Origin: Oxalobacter sp. OttesenSCG-928-P03 | Lineage (GTDB): Bacteria > Pseudomonadota > Gammaproteobacteria > Burkholderiales > Burkholderiaceae_D | DNA: 45,358 nucleotides | Assembly (NCBI GenBank): GCA_030269625.1 | Contig: JAJDFZ010000011.1 | Span: 1 to 45,358, forward strand | Reading direction: 5' to 3' | Made by a program: the position numbers and the translations under genes | Part shown: in pieces, positions 8,290 through 16,074 of the stretch | Numbering within the stretch: position 1 is the first letter of the stretch | Layout of the letters: each line of letters opens with the position of its first letter | The notes under the pieces: model-generated | The model's input: the letters and a program-made list of their open reading frames with translations, nothing else | Told to the model about the DNA's origin: nothing | Databases searched by the model: none

Positions 8290-8321
8290 ATTCCATTCCT
8301 TCAAGACCGGTTGGTCTGGAT

Positions 8322-8936
8322 TCAGTCAGGTTTGCCATTCATTACAGCCGGAACCTGAAACTGCGCCTTGTTGCGGTTTTCGATGATGATCTGGCGGTCA
8401 CTCTCGTCAAGCGGATAGAGGTCCATGCTGCCTGAAATCGTCATCATTTGCAGCCCGACCACGTATATTTCACCGCCTTTGAGCGTGTGGGTTGTCTCGG
8501 AGGTTCTGATCCAGCCAACGGGTAGCGGCCCGCTGTATGACCCGCTCACGGATACCGAGCCACCGGCGCTGGCACGGGCAGTCGGTGAACGTCCGCCGGG
8601 AATGAGACCGTCATACGTCACTGTCAGTTTATAGGTGCCGGGAAGCACATCCACCATATAGGCGGTTTCATTGCCGGTTTCGGCCAGGCGTAAATCCGGA
8701 CTGACCTTGCCATCGCGATCCCTGACAGGCATGTCATCGATCATCACACCATACGACGCCGGCACAATCAGCGTGGCAACCCTGGACTGGTCCCGGATAA
8801 CGTCATCACCGGAATAGGCAAGAACAATGGGCGCATCCTCGTAAGACATGTTTGTCATCGTACTCATAACCGAGGCGCAACCGGAAAGCAGCGGCAACAG
8901 AAAAAGCAGGGGCAGGTACAGGTGAATTTTTTTCAC
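8322..8936 (-). CDS. Putative lipoprotein of unknown function
   Basis: 204 residues. The GTG at 8936 is preceded by GGGAG and gives a clean lipoprotein signal: KK, a leucine-rich core, then the lipobox LLSGC with the lipidated cysteine. The longer frame back to 8999 lacks a ribosome site and puts extra residues before the signal. The mature part looks beta-rich. DVLPGTYKLTVTYDG resembles the PEGA or DUF2846-like modules of surface lipoproteins. A glycine/serine stretch (ASAGGSVSVSGSYSG) follows, then a last third rich in ISGSMDLYPL-type strands. A membrane-anchored protein facing the periplasm is likely. The function is unknown. Confidence 0.75.
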   Translation of the reverse strand: MKKIHLYLPLLFLLPLLSGCASVMSTMTNMSYEDAPIVLAYSGDDVIRDQSRVATLIVPASYGVMIDDMPVRDRDGKVSPDLRLAETGNETAYMVDVLPGTYKLTVTYDGLIPGGRSPTARASAGGSVSVSGSYSGPLPVGWIRTSETTHTLKGGEIYVVGLQMMTISGSMDLYPLDESDRQIIIENRNKAQFQVPAVMNGKPD

Positions 8937-9057
8937 GAAAATCTCCCGGAATGAAAATAACAAGCCAAAGATACACAACCGGCACATGGCATCATACACG
9001 AGTGAACTGAATCATGAAGCATGGCTGCGCCACGATCTCCCCCGGCGACGGCTGAAT

Positions 9058-9092
9058 AAAAAACCCCCTCTGAATGTGGACAGAGGGGGTTT
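9058..9092 (-). terminator. Rho-independent terminator after pyc
   Basis: Perfect 12-base arms (9061-9072 and 9081-9092) around an 8-base loop are followed on the minus strand by TTTTTT (9063-9058). It lies 35 bases beyond the pyruvate carboxylase stop and closes the birA-pyc unit. Confidence 0.92.
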
Positions 9093-9126
9093 GACTGGAG
9101 AGATTTGCCGGTTTCCTTCAAGGATA

Positions 9127-12100
9127 TCAGGCGTCTCCTCTCTTTGCGCCGCAATACGGGCAGAACGTGAAGCCGTCAGCAGGCAATGGCTTGCCGCAGG
9201 CCACGTTGGAACAGGTCGCCGGAACGACGCCCAGTTCAACAATAAGCTCACCTTCACGCACAGGGACCATCTGCTTGCTTTCGCTATAGTCGGCCGTTTT
9301 GAGAACGCGCTTGACCACACCATCCATCGGGGCAAGCACAGCTTTTTCCTGCTTCATGATGGCAACGTTGAACAGCTCGTCACCCTTGCGCACCATCTGG
9401 CCCGGGCTGACATAGGTCACCCACAGATCACCATTGCTTGGCGCGCCGACATGGTACGGGTTGTCCGGGTCAGCTTTGGCAATGTTCCCTTTTCCGGCTC
9501 CGCCGGCCTTGCCGACCTGCACTTCGGAACTCATGATTTCGGAGTCCAGCACGTAGCGGACAATAGACATGCCGCTTTCGTCCGGGTTGCGAATACTCAA
9601 AAGAGACAGGTGATGCGGCTTGCCCTGGCTATCGGTGAAGTTCAGTTCATCGCCCGGCTCCAGCCCTTCAAACCAGACGTCCAGCGGCAGGTTGTTGGGG
9701 TTGCCGTACTCCAGGCGGAAATCGAAGGTTCTGAGAGCATCCGCCGGATGGTTGAGATACAGCAGGAGTTCTTCCTGTGTCGGCTCGCGGTGCAGATGCT
9801 CATGCAGCGCTTCACGCTCTGCATCAAAATCGATTTCCGGCAGCGATTCCAGCGGTGAACGTTCGGTGCGCTTGGCTATCATTTTCCGCCAGTCTTCACC
9901 GAATGCACTCTGATACACCCAATCGGCAGGGAAACCGAGAGGCAGTTTGCCATATTCACCCAGCAGGAGGCCGCGGAAGGCATCGTTACAATCCTGATAG
10001 ATGGTCAGGCGCGCTTCTTTCATTTCCGGTGTGAGAGATTCCTCCGGATTGCTCGCCACGTGTTCCATGACTTCCAGCAGGGTCTGAACCGCGCCATCAC
10101 CACCCCGCCTGTAGGCGCCGGTCACGGCCAGGAAGGCGGTATTCCAGGTGATCTGGGAACCGGGTGTCACGTCATGATAGTGAACAATCTGGCGCGCGCC
10201 TGCGAGGAAACGCAACATCTGCGGCAGCAGGTGGATATAGCCCTGGTCAAAGGCGCCCTGCTGCGAAGAAGAAGTCGCGCCACCCGGCATGCCGTGGCTG
10301 ACCACGTCATAGTCGATGCCCTGGAAGTAGGGCGCAGTATAGCGATCGTAGTAAGGCATGATCTGCTTGAGCACGAAATTACACTCGCGGATCATTTGCT
10401 TGTTCAGGTTGGTCTTGAGACCCAGCTCTTCCAGGTAGGCGGCGGTGGAAAGAACTTCACCCTGCCCGTACCAGCGTGTTGCGGCACCGATGGAAGTGTC
10501 GATAATGTGGGCACCGGCTTTGGCTGCTTCAGCCACGGCCGGAACAAACAGGCCGTCCGTGAAGTGGCGATGATGATGCAACACCAGCTCTGGCCATTTC
10601 TTGCGCAGGGCGGTTACCAGGTCACGCATGAAATGCGGCGGGCAATTGCCGGCCATATCCTTCAGGCCGAGAATAATATTGCGGGATGCCTCGTTCAGAT
10701 CCACACCCAGAATCTGGGCTGTCTGATTCAGGATTTCTTCCGTCACACCGAGGTAGTGGTCCACGGTAAAGCCGCGTCCGTAGCTGAGGGAAAGTGACGG
10801 CTCGAAAATCACGCTTGGCGTATGCAGTACAACTTCGGCAAACGGCCGCATGTTTTCAATATGGTTCAAAAAGTCAAAGCTGCGGATGACATGGAATTCT
10901 TCACAGATTTTTTCTGCCGTGGCATGCATGAGATTGCGCGGCTGCGGCCGGTAACCGAGCACGTTGGTGGAGCGGATAAGAATCTGCTTCATGGTTTTGG
11001 GCGCAACCCGGTTCATTTCTGTTGCCTCAACAAAAGGCGAGGTCATGTTGGCCATCAGGTTGACGTGAAAATGCGCACCGCCGCCGGTTTCCAGAGAAAA
11101 GAAATTACAGTTGTCCAGGTACGGGGCGACAAGCCTGTCTTCAGCCAGACGGAAACGGTTACCGCTGTTGGACTGCGTATTGTCACGGGTCGTCGTGTCC
11201 GTGAAATGAACAAAGCCTGAATCACGAACATAGTCGAGCAGCGCTTTTCTGTCACCGCGCGGGTATGGGGAAGGCTCGTTACGAACTGCAGAACGGATAT
11301 ACGGCAGCACCGGCTCAAACTTGGGCATGCGCGGCGTGCCACGTGTCCTGTATTCACCAAGTTGCACAAAACGGTTGTAACCGTGGGCGGAAATATCCGC
11401 GATAAGACGGGCGCTGCGCTCTGACTCGCGGGCGGCGTCGGTATAGTCCATCAGGTCCGGATGACCCGCGATGAAGCGGGTATCGCACTCACCCTGACGG
11501 AACATCGGGTGTTTCAGTACCTGGCGGTAAAACGGAATGGTGGTCTTCACGCCGGCAACGGTATATTCGCTGAGCGCGCGATCCATGATGCCGAGCACCT
11601 TGTCCCACTCATGCGCATAAGTAATGAGCAGGGTACCAGCCGAATCGTAGTTGGACGGGAACTCGTAACCGGCACTCATGTTGGAGTCGATACGCACGCC
11701 GGGGCCGCCGGGAGAAACATAGCGGGTGATCAGGCCGGAATTGGGCGAAAAGCTTTTCTGCGGATCTTCACAGTTGATGCGCACCTGCATCGCATGGTGG
11801 TAGGGCTGGGTATTTTCATCGTTAAAACGCAGCTCGCTGCCAAAGGCAATGGCGATCTGTTCTTCGACAAGATCAATACCATAGCGGCATTCGGTAATGC
11901 CATGTTCCACCTGCAGGCGGGTGTTGACTTCAATAAGATAGGGCTGGCCTTCCGCTGTCACCAGGAATTCCACGGTTGCCAGTGAATAGTAGCCGACTGC
12001 CTTGACGAGCTTGCGAGAATATTCCTTCAGGGTTTCACGCAGCTCGGGAGTGATCATGACCCATGGCGATGGCGTGATTTCAACCAGCTTCTGGTTGTTG

Positions 12101-12840
12101 CGCTGCAGACTGCAGTCACGTTCGTCAAAGGCAAAGACATTGCCGTATTTGTCGGCAATCACCTGAATCTCGATATGGCGGACATGGGTGAGGAATTTTT
12201 CCACATACACGCGCGGGTTGCCGAAGGACGCCTGCGCCATGGTGGATGCCTTGAAAAAGGCATCTTCCAGTCCGGCTTCGTTATGCACTTCAAAAATGCC
12301 GCGGCCACCGCCACCGCCTTCTGCCTTGAGCATGATCGGAAAGCCGATCTCGGCGGCAACTTCGCGCGCCTTGGGCACGTCAACAGCGCCATCAGAACCC
12401 GGCACAACCGGAATATCCAGTGTTTTGGCAAGCGCACGAACCTGCACCTTGTTACCCAGAAGTTTCATGGGCTCCTGCTCGGCACCGATGAAAATCATTC
12501 CGGCTTCTTTACAGATTCGCGGGAAATTCTCGTCTTCGGAGGCAAATCCCCAGCCCGGGTGAATGGCTGCGATACCGCGCTGTTTGGCAAGGCGGACAAT
12601 TCGCTCCACATCCAGGTAGGCGCGCGGGTCTTCGCCAAGCAGCAGCAGTTCCTGCGCGGCCGAAGCGGCAGGAGCTGTCTTATCGACGTCCGTGGCGGTC
12701 ATCACGGCAACCGCATCGAAACTCTCACGGATAGAGCGGCAAATCCGCCGGGCCGGAATACCCCGGTTAGCCACCAGAATGGGCTTCCCCTGCAGTTCCT
12801 TTACCACTTGCTCAAACGTTTTTCTGGACGTGCTATTCAT
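9127..12840 (-). CDS. pyc: Pyruvate carboxylase, long form with C-terminal zinc ribbon
   Basis: Biotin-dependent enzyme expected to make oxaloacetate from pyruvate, bicarbonate and ATP; cytoplasmic. 1237 residues. Biotin carboxylase domain (about 15-490): ILVANRGIPARR, the ATP-grasp glycine loop AEGGGGGRG, and EVNTRLQVEHGITE. Carboxyltransferase domain (about 540-850): DTTTRDNTQS, LIRSTNVLGY, LGLKDMAGN with the metal-site lysine, and the H-x-H metal ligands in HHHRHFTDG. Biotin carrier domain (about 1110-1200): the biotinyl lysine in IMKQEK near residue 1165 instead of the common AMKM. A further tail has C1210, C1215, C1227 and C1230 (CX4C...CX2C), a probable zinc ribbon not found in ordinary pyruvate carboxylases. 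The acceptor-site loop also differs from the usual DTTFRDAHQS. AAGAGG lies upstream of the ATG. It follows the biotin ligase gene by 83 bases and ends in a strong terminator. Confidence 0.9.
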   Translation of the reverse strand: MNSTSRKTFEQVVKELQGKPILVANRGIPARRICRSIRESFDAVAVMTATDVDKTAPAASAAQELLLLGEDPRAYLDVERIVRLAKQRGIAAIHPGWGFASEDENFPRICKEAGMIFIGAEQEPMKLLGNKVQVRALAKTLDIPVVPGSDGAVDVPKAREVAAEIGFPIMLKAEGGGGGRGIFEVHNEAGLEDAFFKASTMAQASFGNPRVYVEKFLTHVRHIEIQVIADKYGNVFAFDERDCSLQRNNQKLVEITPSPWVMITPELRETLKEYSRKLVKAVGYYSLATVEFLVTAEGQPYLIEVNTRLQVEHGITECRYGIDLVEEQIAIAFGSELRFNDENTQPYHHAMQVRINCEDPQKSFSPNSGLITRYVSPGGPGVRIDSNMSAGYEFPSNYDSAGTLLITYAHEWDKVLGIMDRALSEYTVAGVKTTIPFYRQVLKHPMFRQGECDTRFIAGHPDLMDYTDAARESERSARLIADISAHGYNRFVQLGEYRTRGTPRMPKFEPVLPYIRSAVRNEPSPYPRGDRKALLDYVRDSGFVHFTDTTTRDNTQSNSGNRFRLAEDRLVAPYLDNCNFFSLETGGGAHFHVNLMANMTSPFVEATEMNRVAPKTMKQILIRSTNVLGYRPQPRNLMHATAEKICEEFHVIRSFDFLNHIENMRPFAEVVLHTPSVIFEPSLSLSYGRGFTVDHYLGVTEEILNQTAQILGVDLNEASRNIILGLKDMAGNCPPHFMRDLVTALRKKWPELVLHHHRHFTDGLFVPAVAEAAKAGAHIIDTSIGAATRWYGQGEVLSTAAYLEELGLKTNLNKQMIRECNFVLKQIMPYYDRYTAPYFQGIDYDVVSHGMPGGATSSSQQGAFDQGYIHLLPQMLRFLAGARQIVHYHDVTPGSQITWNTAFLAVTGAYRRGGDGAVQTLLEVMEHVASNPEESLTPEMKEARLTIYQDCNDAFRGLLLGEYGKLPLGFPADWVYQSAFGEDWRKMIAKRTERSPLESLPEIDFDAEREALHEHLHREPTQEELLLYLNHPADALRTFDFRLEYGNPNNLPLDVWFEGLEPGDELNFTDSQGKPHHLSLLSIRNPDESGMSIVRYVLDSEIMSSEVQVGKAGGAGKGNIAKADPDNPYHVGAPSNGDLWVTYVSPGQMVRKGDELFNVAIMKQEKAVLAPMDGVVKRVLKTADYSESKQMVPVREGELIVELGVVPATCSNVACGKPLPADGFTFCPYCGAKRGDA

Positions 12841-12923
12841 GCTTTTTCCTCTTTACATACATACTACATATCATGTCAAACCGCGCATCAGGGAGCGCGG
12901 CGTCAAACCATCACGCCGGGAAC

Positions 12924-13859
12924 TCAGGCCCGAGCAAGGCTCCCGCTGAAGAGTTCGTGAACCCTTCCGTCGGAAGCCTGTAAAAGTAATCCTCCTGTGG
13001 GACTTACACCTCTCAGCCAGCCGCTGAGCGTGGTGCCGTTCGTGTCAGAAACGGTAACGGCTTCTCCCTTCCATGCAAGAAGCGGATCGGCCAGGTCGGG
13101 CAGCATATTTATTGCCGACCGGGCAAACGAGTGACTATACACTGAAATGACCTTTTTCACCAATACCTGCCAGAGAGAAAATGGCGAAAATGGCGAAGGG
13201 CTTCTATCCGAAGCCTGCAGGAGCCCGGCCGGTGCGGCATACTCCCGACGCAGTTGCTGCGCATCCGGCAGAATATGCAGATTGACCCCCACACCAGCCA
13301 GCAAAATGCCGTTTCTGTTTTCCAGCAAAATGCCGGCCGCCTTGGCCTGATCCGGATTCAACAGATCATTGGGCCACTTGAGCCTAAGCGGATAACCCAG
13401 GCGCTCAAACGCCGCTGCCAGCAGAATTCCCGTAACAAGCGCTGCCGCGTCGCTATGAAACAGCGGCTCATCCGGCAGACGAAATGTAACGTACAGATTG
13501 CCCCGTGGTGATTGCCATTGTCGGCCAAGCTGCCCCCTTCCCGCTGTCTGGCAGGCGGCCAGCACGGCACCCCATGCCGGCAATGCGCCTTTTTGTGCCA
13601 GGGCATGGCCAACCGCAAAGGTAGACGTCACTTCATCGCAAAAATAAACCGGCGCAGGCACATTGAAAAATGCCCTGGCCGCATCTTCAGAAGACGGGAT
13701 ATCCGGCCCCAGCAAGGCGTTCGTACCGAAAAGCACATCCGGAGAAAAAGGGGCTGCATGTTCACCCAGGCCTTCCGCCAGCACAAAACAACCGCCCTCC
13801 ACCGGTTTTTCCGGCAAGGATACAGACAAAAAACGGCTGGAAAAAGACGCGTTCGACAT
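12924..13859 (-). CDS. birA: Biotin-protein ligase
   Basis: Attaches biotin to the carrier lysine of carboxylases through biotinyl-AMP; cytoplasmic. 311 residues. GRGQLGRQW (107-115) is the biotin/ATP loop, and KWPNDL (161-166) is the conserved catalytic-lysine motif. ILLENRNGILLAGVGVNL follows, with a small C-terminal SH3-like domain (about 265-311). There is no N-terminal winged helix: the first 65 residues are not DNA-binding in appearance. This is therefore a monofunctional ligase and not a repressor. The gene lies 83 bases before pyruvate carboxylase on the same strand, and together they look like a ligase-substrate operon. A perfect hairpin (13896-13927) precedes the start. Confidence 0.92.
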   Translation of the reverse strand: MSNASFSSRFLSVSLPEKPVEGGCFVLAEGLGEHAAPFSPDVLFGTNALLGPDIPSSEDAARAFFNVPAPVYFCDEVTSTFAVGHALAQKGALPAWGAVLAACQTAGRGQLGRQWQSPRGNLYVTFRLPDEPLFHSDAAALVTGILLAAAFERLGYPLRLKWPNDLLNPDQAKAAGILLENRNGILLAGVGVNLHILPDAQQLRREYAAPAGLLQASDRSPSPFSPFSLWQVLVKKVISVYSHSFARSAINMLPDLADPLLAWKGEAVTVSDTNGTTLSGWLRGVSPTGGLLLQASDGRVHELFSGSLARA

Positions 13860-13895
13860 ACCCGGCTATCCCGCAGAAGAAAGAGACAGGACAAC

Positions 13896-13927
13896 AAAGA
13901 CCTGATGGCCAGAACCATCAGGTCTTT
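13896..13927. promoter_or_regulatory. Perfect hairpin in the birA leader
   Basis: The 13-base arms 13896-13908 and 13915-13927 are exact reverse complements around CCAGAA. Only TTT follows on either strand, so termination would be weak. It lies 37 bases upstream of the birA start codon. It could attenuate birA-pyc, or end a transcript coming from the 14.0-kb side. No gene is recognisable on that side. Confidence 0.55.
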
Positions 13928-14165
13928 ACATCGGACTCTCATTTCGGAGGGGAAATAAAGTTCTATAAGACCTTGTTATTAAACTGTTCGCACCGTGACA
14001 GGCACCCTTAAAAATTTAATTTTACACCCATTCAAATCTGAATGCCGGTCTTTTCTTGGGTACGCTACCCCGGCTTTTAGAACAGGCACGGATCAGCGTA
14101 TCGGCAAAACCTGCCTCAACGGGATGGGCAAGTTCACACATGCATTTACTTTGACTCAACAACCA

Positions 14166-14205
14166 TATACACAAAATATTTCCACATGGAAATATTTTGT
14201 GTATA
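14166..14205. promoter_or_regulatory. 40-bp perfect palindrome, probable operator of the HTH gene
   Basis: Two 18-base arms (14166-14183 and 14188-14205) match exactly around ACAT. The sequence is AT-rich, with TTTCC/GGAAA next to the centre. It lies 35 bases before the start of the helix-turn-helix gene. It overlaps a possible -10 hexamer TATACT (14202-14207) and follows TTGACT (14151-14156). Autoregulation by the encoded protein is the simplest reading. A cruciform or a 5' UTR hairpin is also possible. Confidence 0.7.
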
Positions 14206-14239
14206 CTGGAAGAAACAAAACCGGCTTGAAGGAGCAAGC

Positions 14240-14527
14240 ATGAAAACGAGTTATTTCAAACCCCGAACAAAAAAAGGCTATAACCCGAACCGCCTTCTGG
14301 ATGCCCTGCTCGTCCGTCAGAATATGAAAACCGATGCCGAGCTGGCCAGGGCACTGAAAATCAACCCCAGTGTTATCAGCAAAATCAGGCATGCGAAAAC
14401 ACGGATCAGCGCATCACTGCTTCTGGACATGCACGACATGACGGATATGAGTATTCGGGAACTTCGAAATCTCATGGGAGATACGAAAAACAAGTATTTC
14501 CCGTTCAGGCAGACAAAGCTCAGCTAA
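14240..14527 (+). CDS. Small helix-turn-helix DNA-binding protein
   Basis: 95 residues. The ATG at 14240 follows GAAGGAG by 5 bases; the upstream in-frame start at 14186 lies inside the palindrome and is rejected. The core TDAELARALKINPSVISKIR is a helix-turn-helix of the lambda repressor/XRE type. A basic N-terminus (KPRTKKGYNPNRLL) and a short C-terminal tail of aromatic and basic residues flank it. There is no ligand or peptidase domain, so this is a minimal regulator, perhaps dimerising by its C-terminal helix (LLLDMHDMTDMSIRELRNL). It stands alone between divergent birA and convergent porin genes and has its own palindromic promoter region. Solitary Cro/C.-type regulators of this size are common in mobile or restriction-modification contexts, but I see no partner genes. 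Confidence 0.8.
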   Translation: MKTSYFKPRTKKGYNPNRLLDALLVRQNMKTDAELARALKINPSVISKIRHAKTRISASLLLDMHDMTDMSIRELRNLMGDTKNKYFPFRQTKLS

Positions 14528-14549
14528 CGCCTGTTTTCAAGGTGGTGTT

Positions 14550-14590
14550 CCCAATCCGGGCGGCAGCATGTCACTGCCGCCCGGATTGGG
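14550..14590. terminator. Perfect 17-bp hairpin across the porin stop codon
   Basis: Arms 14550-14566 and 14574-14590 are exact complements around CATGTCA. The stem is GC-rich, as in intrinsic terminators, but neither strand has a T tract. It lies between the convergent HTH gene and the porin gene. The right arm encodes the last six or so porin residues and the stop falls in the loop. This suggests that the coding frame has run on into a terminator-like element. Confidence 0.6.
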
Positions 14591-16055
14591 CAACATCAAA
14601 GGACGTCGACCAGCTGATGACAACCTTGATGTCATCCCGCCCCTGCTTGCCATAACCATTGATGTAAAAGTCGCGCGTTCTCAGGCGGGCAGGATACACC
14701 CCGAAGGTCACCCCCTTGAACATGCCCTCGGGTACAGCGTACTGGATTCCGCCATTGAATTCCCAGGCTTTGCCGCGGGTTTCTCGCCCGGGGACCCGCA
14801 TGTCCCAGCCATAATTGATGTGTCCGCTGAGGCTCAGTCCGGGCAGGCCGATCAGCTTGCCGATCTCATGGCCGATACCGATCTCGATCACTTTCTGCCC
14901 ATCCCATACAAAGTCATCAAGCTGCGCCCAGGTCTGGATAAAGTTGCGGTTGTCACTGTTGGCCCACGCGGTCATCCGGAAGTTCATCTCACCGGAATCA
15001 GGCGAATGCGTCTGCCCGTAGGCGCCAAAAAAATACCAGTTGCCGGTTCTGAGTTCTGCGGATGCACTGTAGTGGTATTCATTTTTCGGGTCGGTAAGCC
15101 CGGTTGATTCGGTCAGGTATTTTCCCCAGAGCGCATAGGTGGTTAATATCAAATCGCCGACATCGGGAATCTTGGCAGGATAGTAAGAGGCAAACTGCGC
15201 ATTGCGGCGATAGTCCTTGCCCTCGCCCACACCGACATCAATAAAGGCTTTCTTGCCCGGGCCAAACATATAGCGTCCGCCAATACTGTGTATATGATCG
15301 ACTTCCGGCGCGGCATCCTGGTATGAGCCGCGATTCTGGTGCCAGGCGGTTGTCATCTTCCGGTATTTGTAATCCCATTCATTATGGAAGCGGTCAGCCC
15401 AGCCATACCCCAGCCAGAAATCCCCCAAAAGTGCCTTTGTCTCAAAGCCGCGATATGAGTGCGGATGCAGACCTCCCAGCGTACCCAGTGTACCGATCCG
15501 GATCGGGAGATAACCGCCTCGGAATTCGAGGCCTGTCTCCGGTGTTCCCAGTTTCAGCTTGAGCGCCGCCTCACCGATATTGAAATTGCTCCGGTCGGTA
15601 TCCTTGTCGACGTCATGAGTCAGCACCTCCGACCAGCCATTGCCCCGGCCCAGGTTGGTATTCAGTCGCATGTCAAAACCAACTGTATCCCAGGCATAGC
15701 CGGAAACGAAACTGATACCGGTGCCAAAGGCGTTGACGTGAATCTGGTTGTTTTTGTCATCGGAAGTACGCGCCCGCCCGTAGTAGGTAAACTGCGAGGT
15801 CAGCTTGCTCTTGTTCCAGAAATCCGCGCCGGTACTGGCTGCGGAAACGACATCCGCGATATCGTATTCCGGCTGGTAATAATCCGCCTGCGGATTGGTG
15901 GTACTGGTCATCGACCCGTCCTGGTAATAGGCATACGGCCCCATTCCCCATGACTGGGCGTAAAGCGTAACGGGCATCACCAGAAAGAGCGCCAGCATCC
16001 CAAGGCAGCGCACACGGGTTATGGGCAACAGGCGGTGAAGACTGAGAACAGTCAT
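14571..16055 (-). CDS. OprD/ChiP-type outer-membrane porin
   Basis: Outer-membrane beta-barrel channel of the OprD family, 494 residues. The ATG at 16055 is chosen because the longer frame back to 16271 overlaps the EIIC-EAL gene. The signal peptide runs to about VTLYA at residue 33. The mature protein shows repeated amphipathic strands ending in aromatic residues, with family-like segments NKSKLTSQFTYYGRARTSDD, YKYRKMTTAWHQNRGSY and DFWLGYGWADRFHNEWDY. OprD relatives pass basic amino acids, small carboxylates or chitin oligosaccharides; the substrate is not predictable here. It starts 19 bases after the EIIC-EAL stop, so it is the second gene of that operon. The C-terminus is odd: the last strand ends ISWSTSF, a proper beta-signal with terminal Phe, but eight more residues follow inside a hairpin. 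A one-base loss at the stop would explain this. Confidence 0.87.
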   Translation of the reverse strand: MTVLSLHRLLPITRVRCLGMLALFLVMPVTLYAQSWGMGPYAYYQDGSMTSTTNPQADYYQPEYDIADVVSAASTGADFWNKSKLTSQFTYYGRARTSDDKNNQIHVNAFGTGISFVSGYAWDTVGFDMRLNTNLGRGNGWSEVLTHDVDKDTDRSNFNIGEAALKLKLGTPETGLEFRGGYLPIRIGTLGTLGGLHPHSYRGFETKALLGDFWLGYGWADRFHNEWDYKYRKMTTAWHQNRGSYQDAAPEVDHIHSIGGRYMFGPGKKAFIDVGVGEGKDYRRNAQFASYYPAKIPDVGDLILTTYALWGKYLTESTGLTDPKNEYHYSASAELRTGNWYFFGAYGQTHSPDSGEMNFRMTAWANSDNRNFIQTWAQLDDFVWDGQKVIEIGIGHEIGKLIGLPGLSLSGHINYGWDMRVPGRETRGKAWEFNGGIQYAVPEGMFKGVTFGVYPARLRTRDFYINGYGKQGRDDIKVVISWSTSFDVAQSGRQ

Positions 16056-16074
16056 GAGATTATTCGTTCTGATT

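Larger units (their letters stand above)
13860..14239. other. 380-bp divergent intergenic region between birA and the HTH gene
   Basis: It holds the birA leader hairpin (13896-13927), a TTGACT hexamer at 14151-14156 and the 40-bp palindrome at 14166-14205. A 71-codon minus frame (14237-14022) starts at TTG and has no family or ribosome site. Between about 13930 and 14150 I see no RNA gene or other structure. Confidence 0.6.

Noticed and set aside
14022..14237. 71-codon minus frame between birA and the HTH gene
   Set aside because: It starts at TTG, overlaps the palindrome, and has no ribosome site or recognisable domain.
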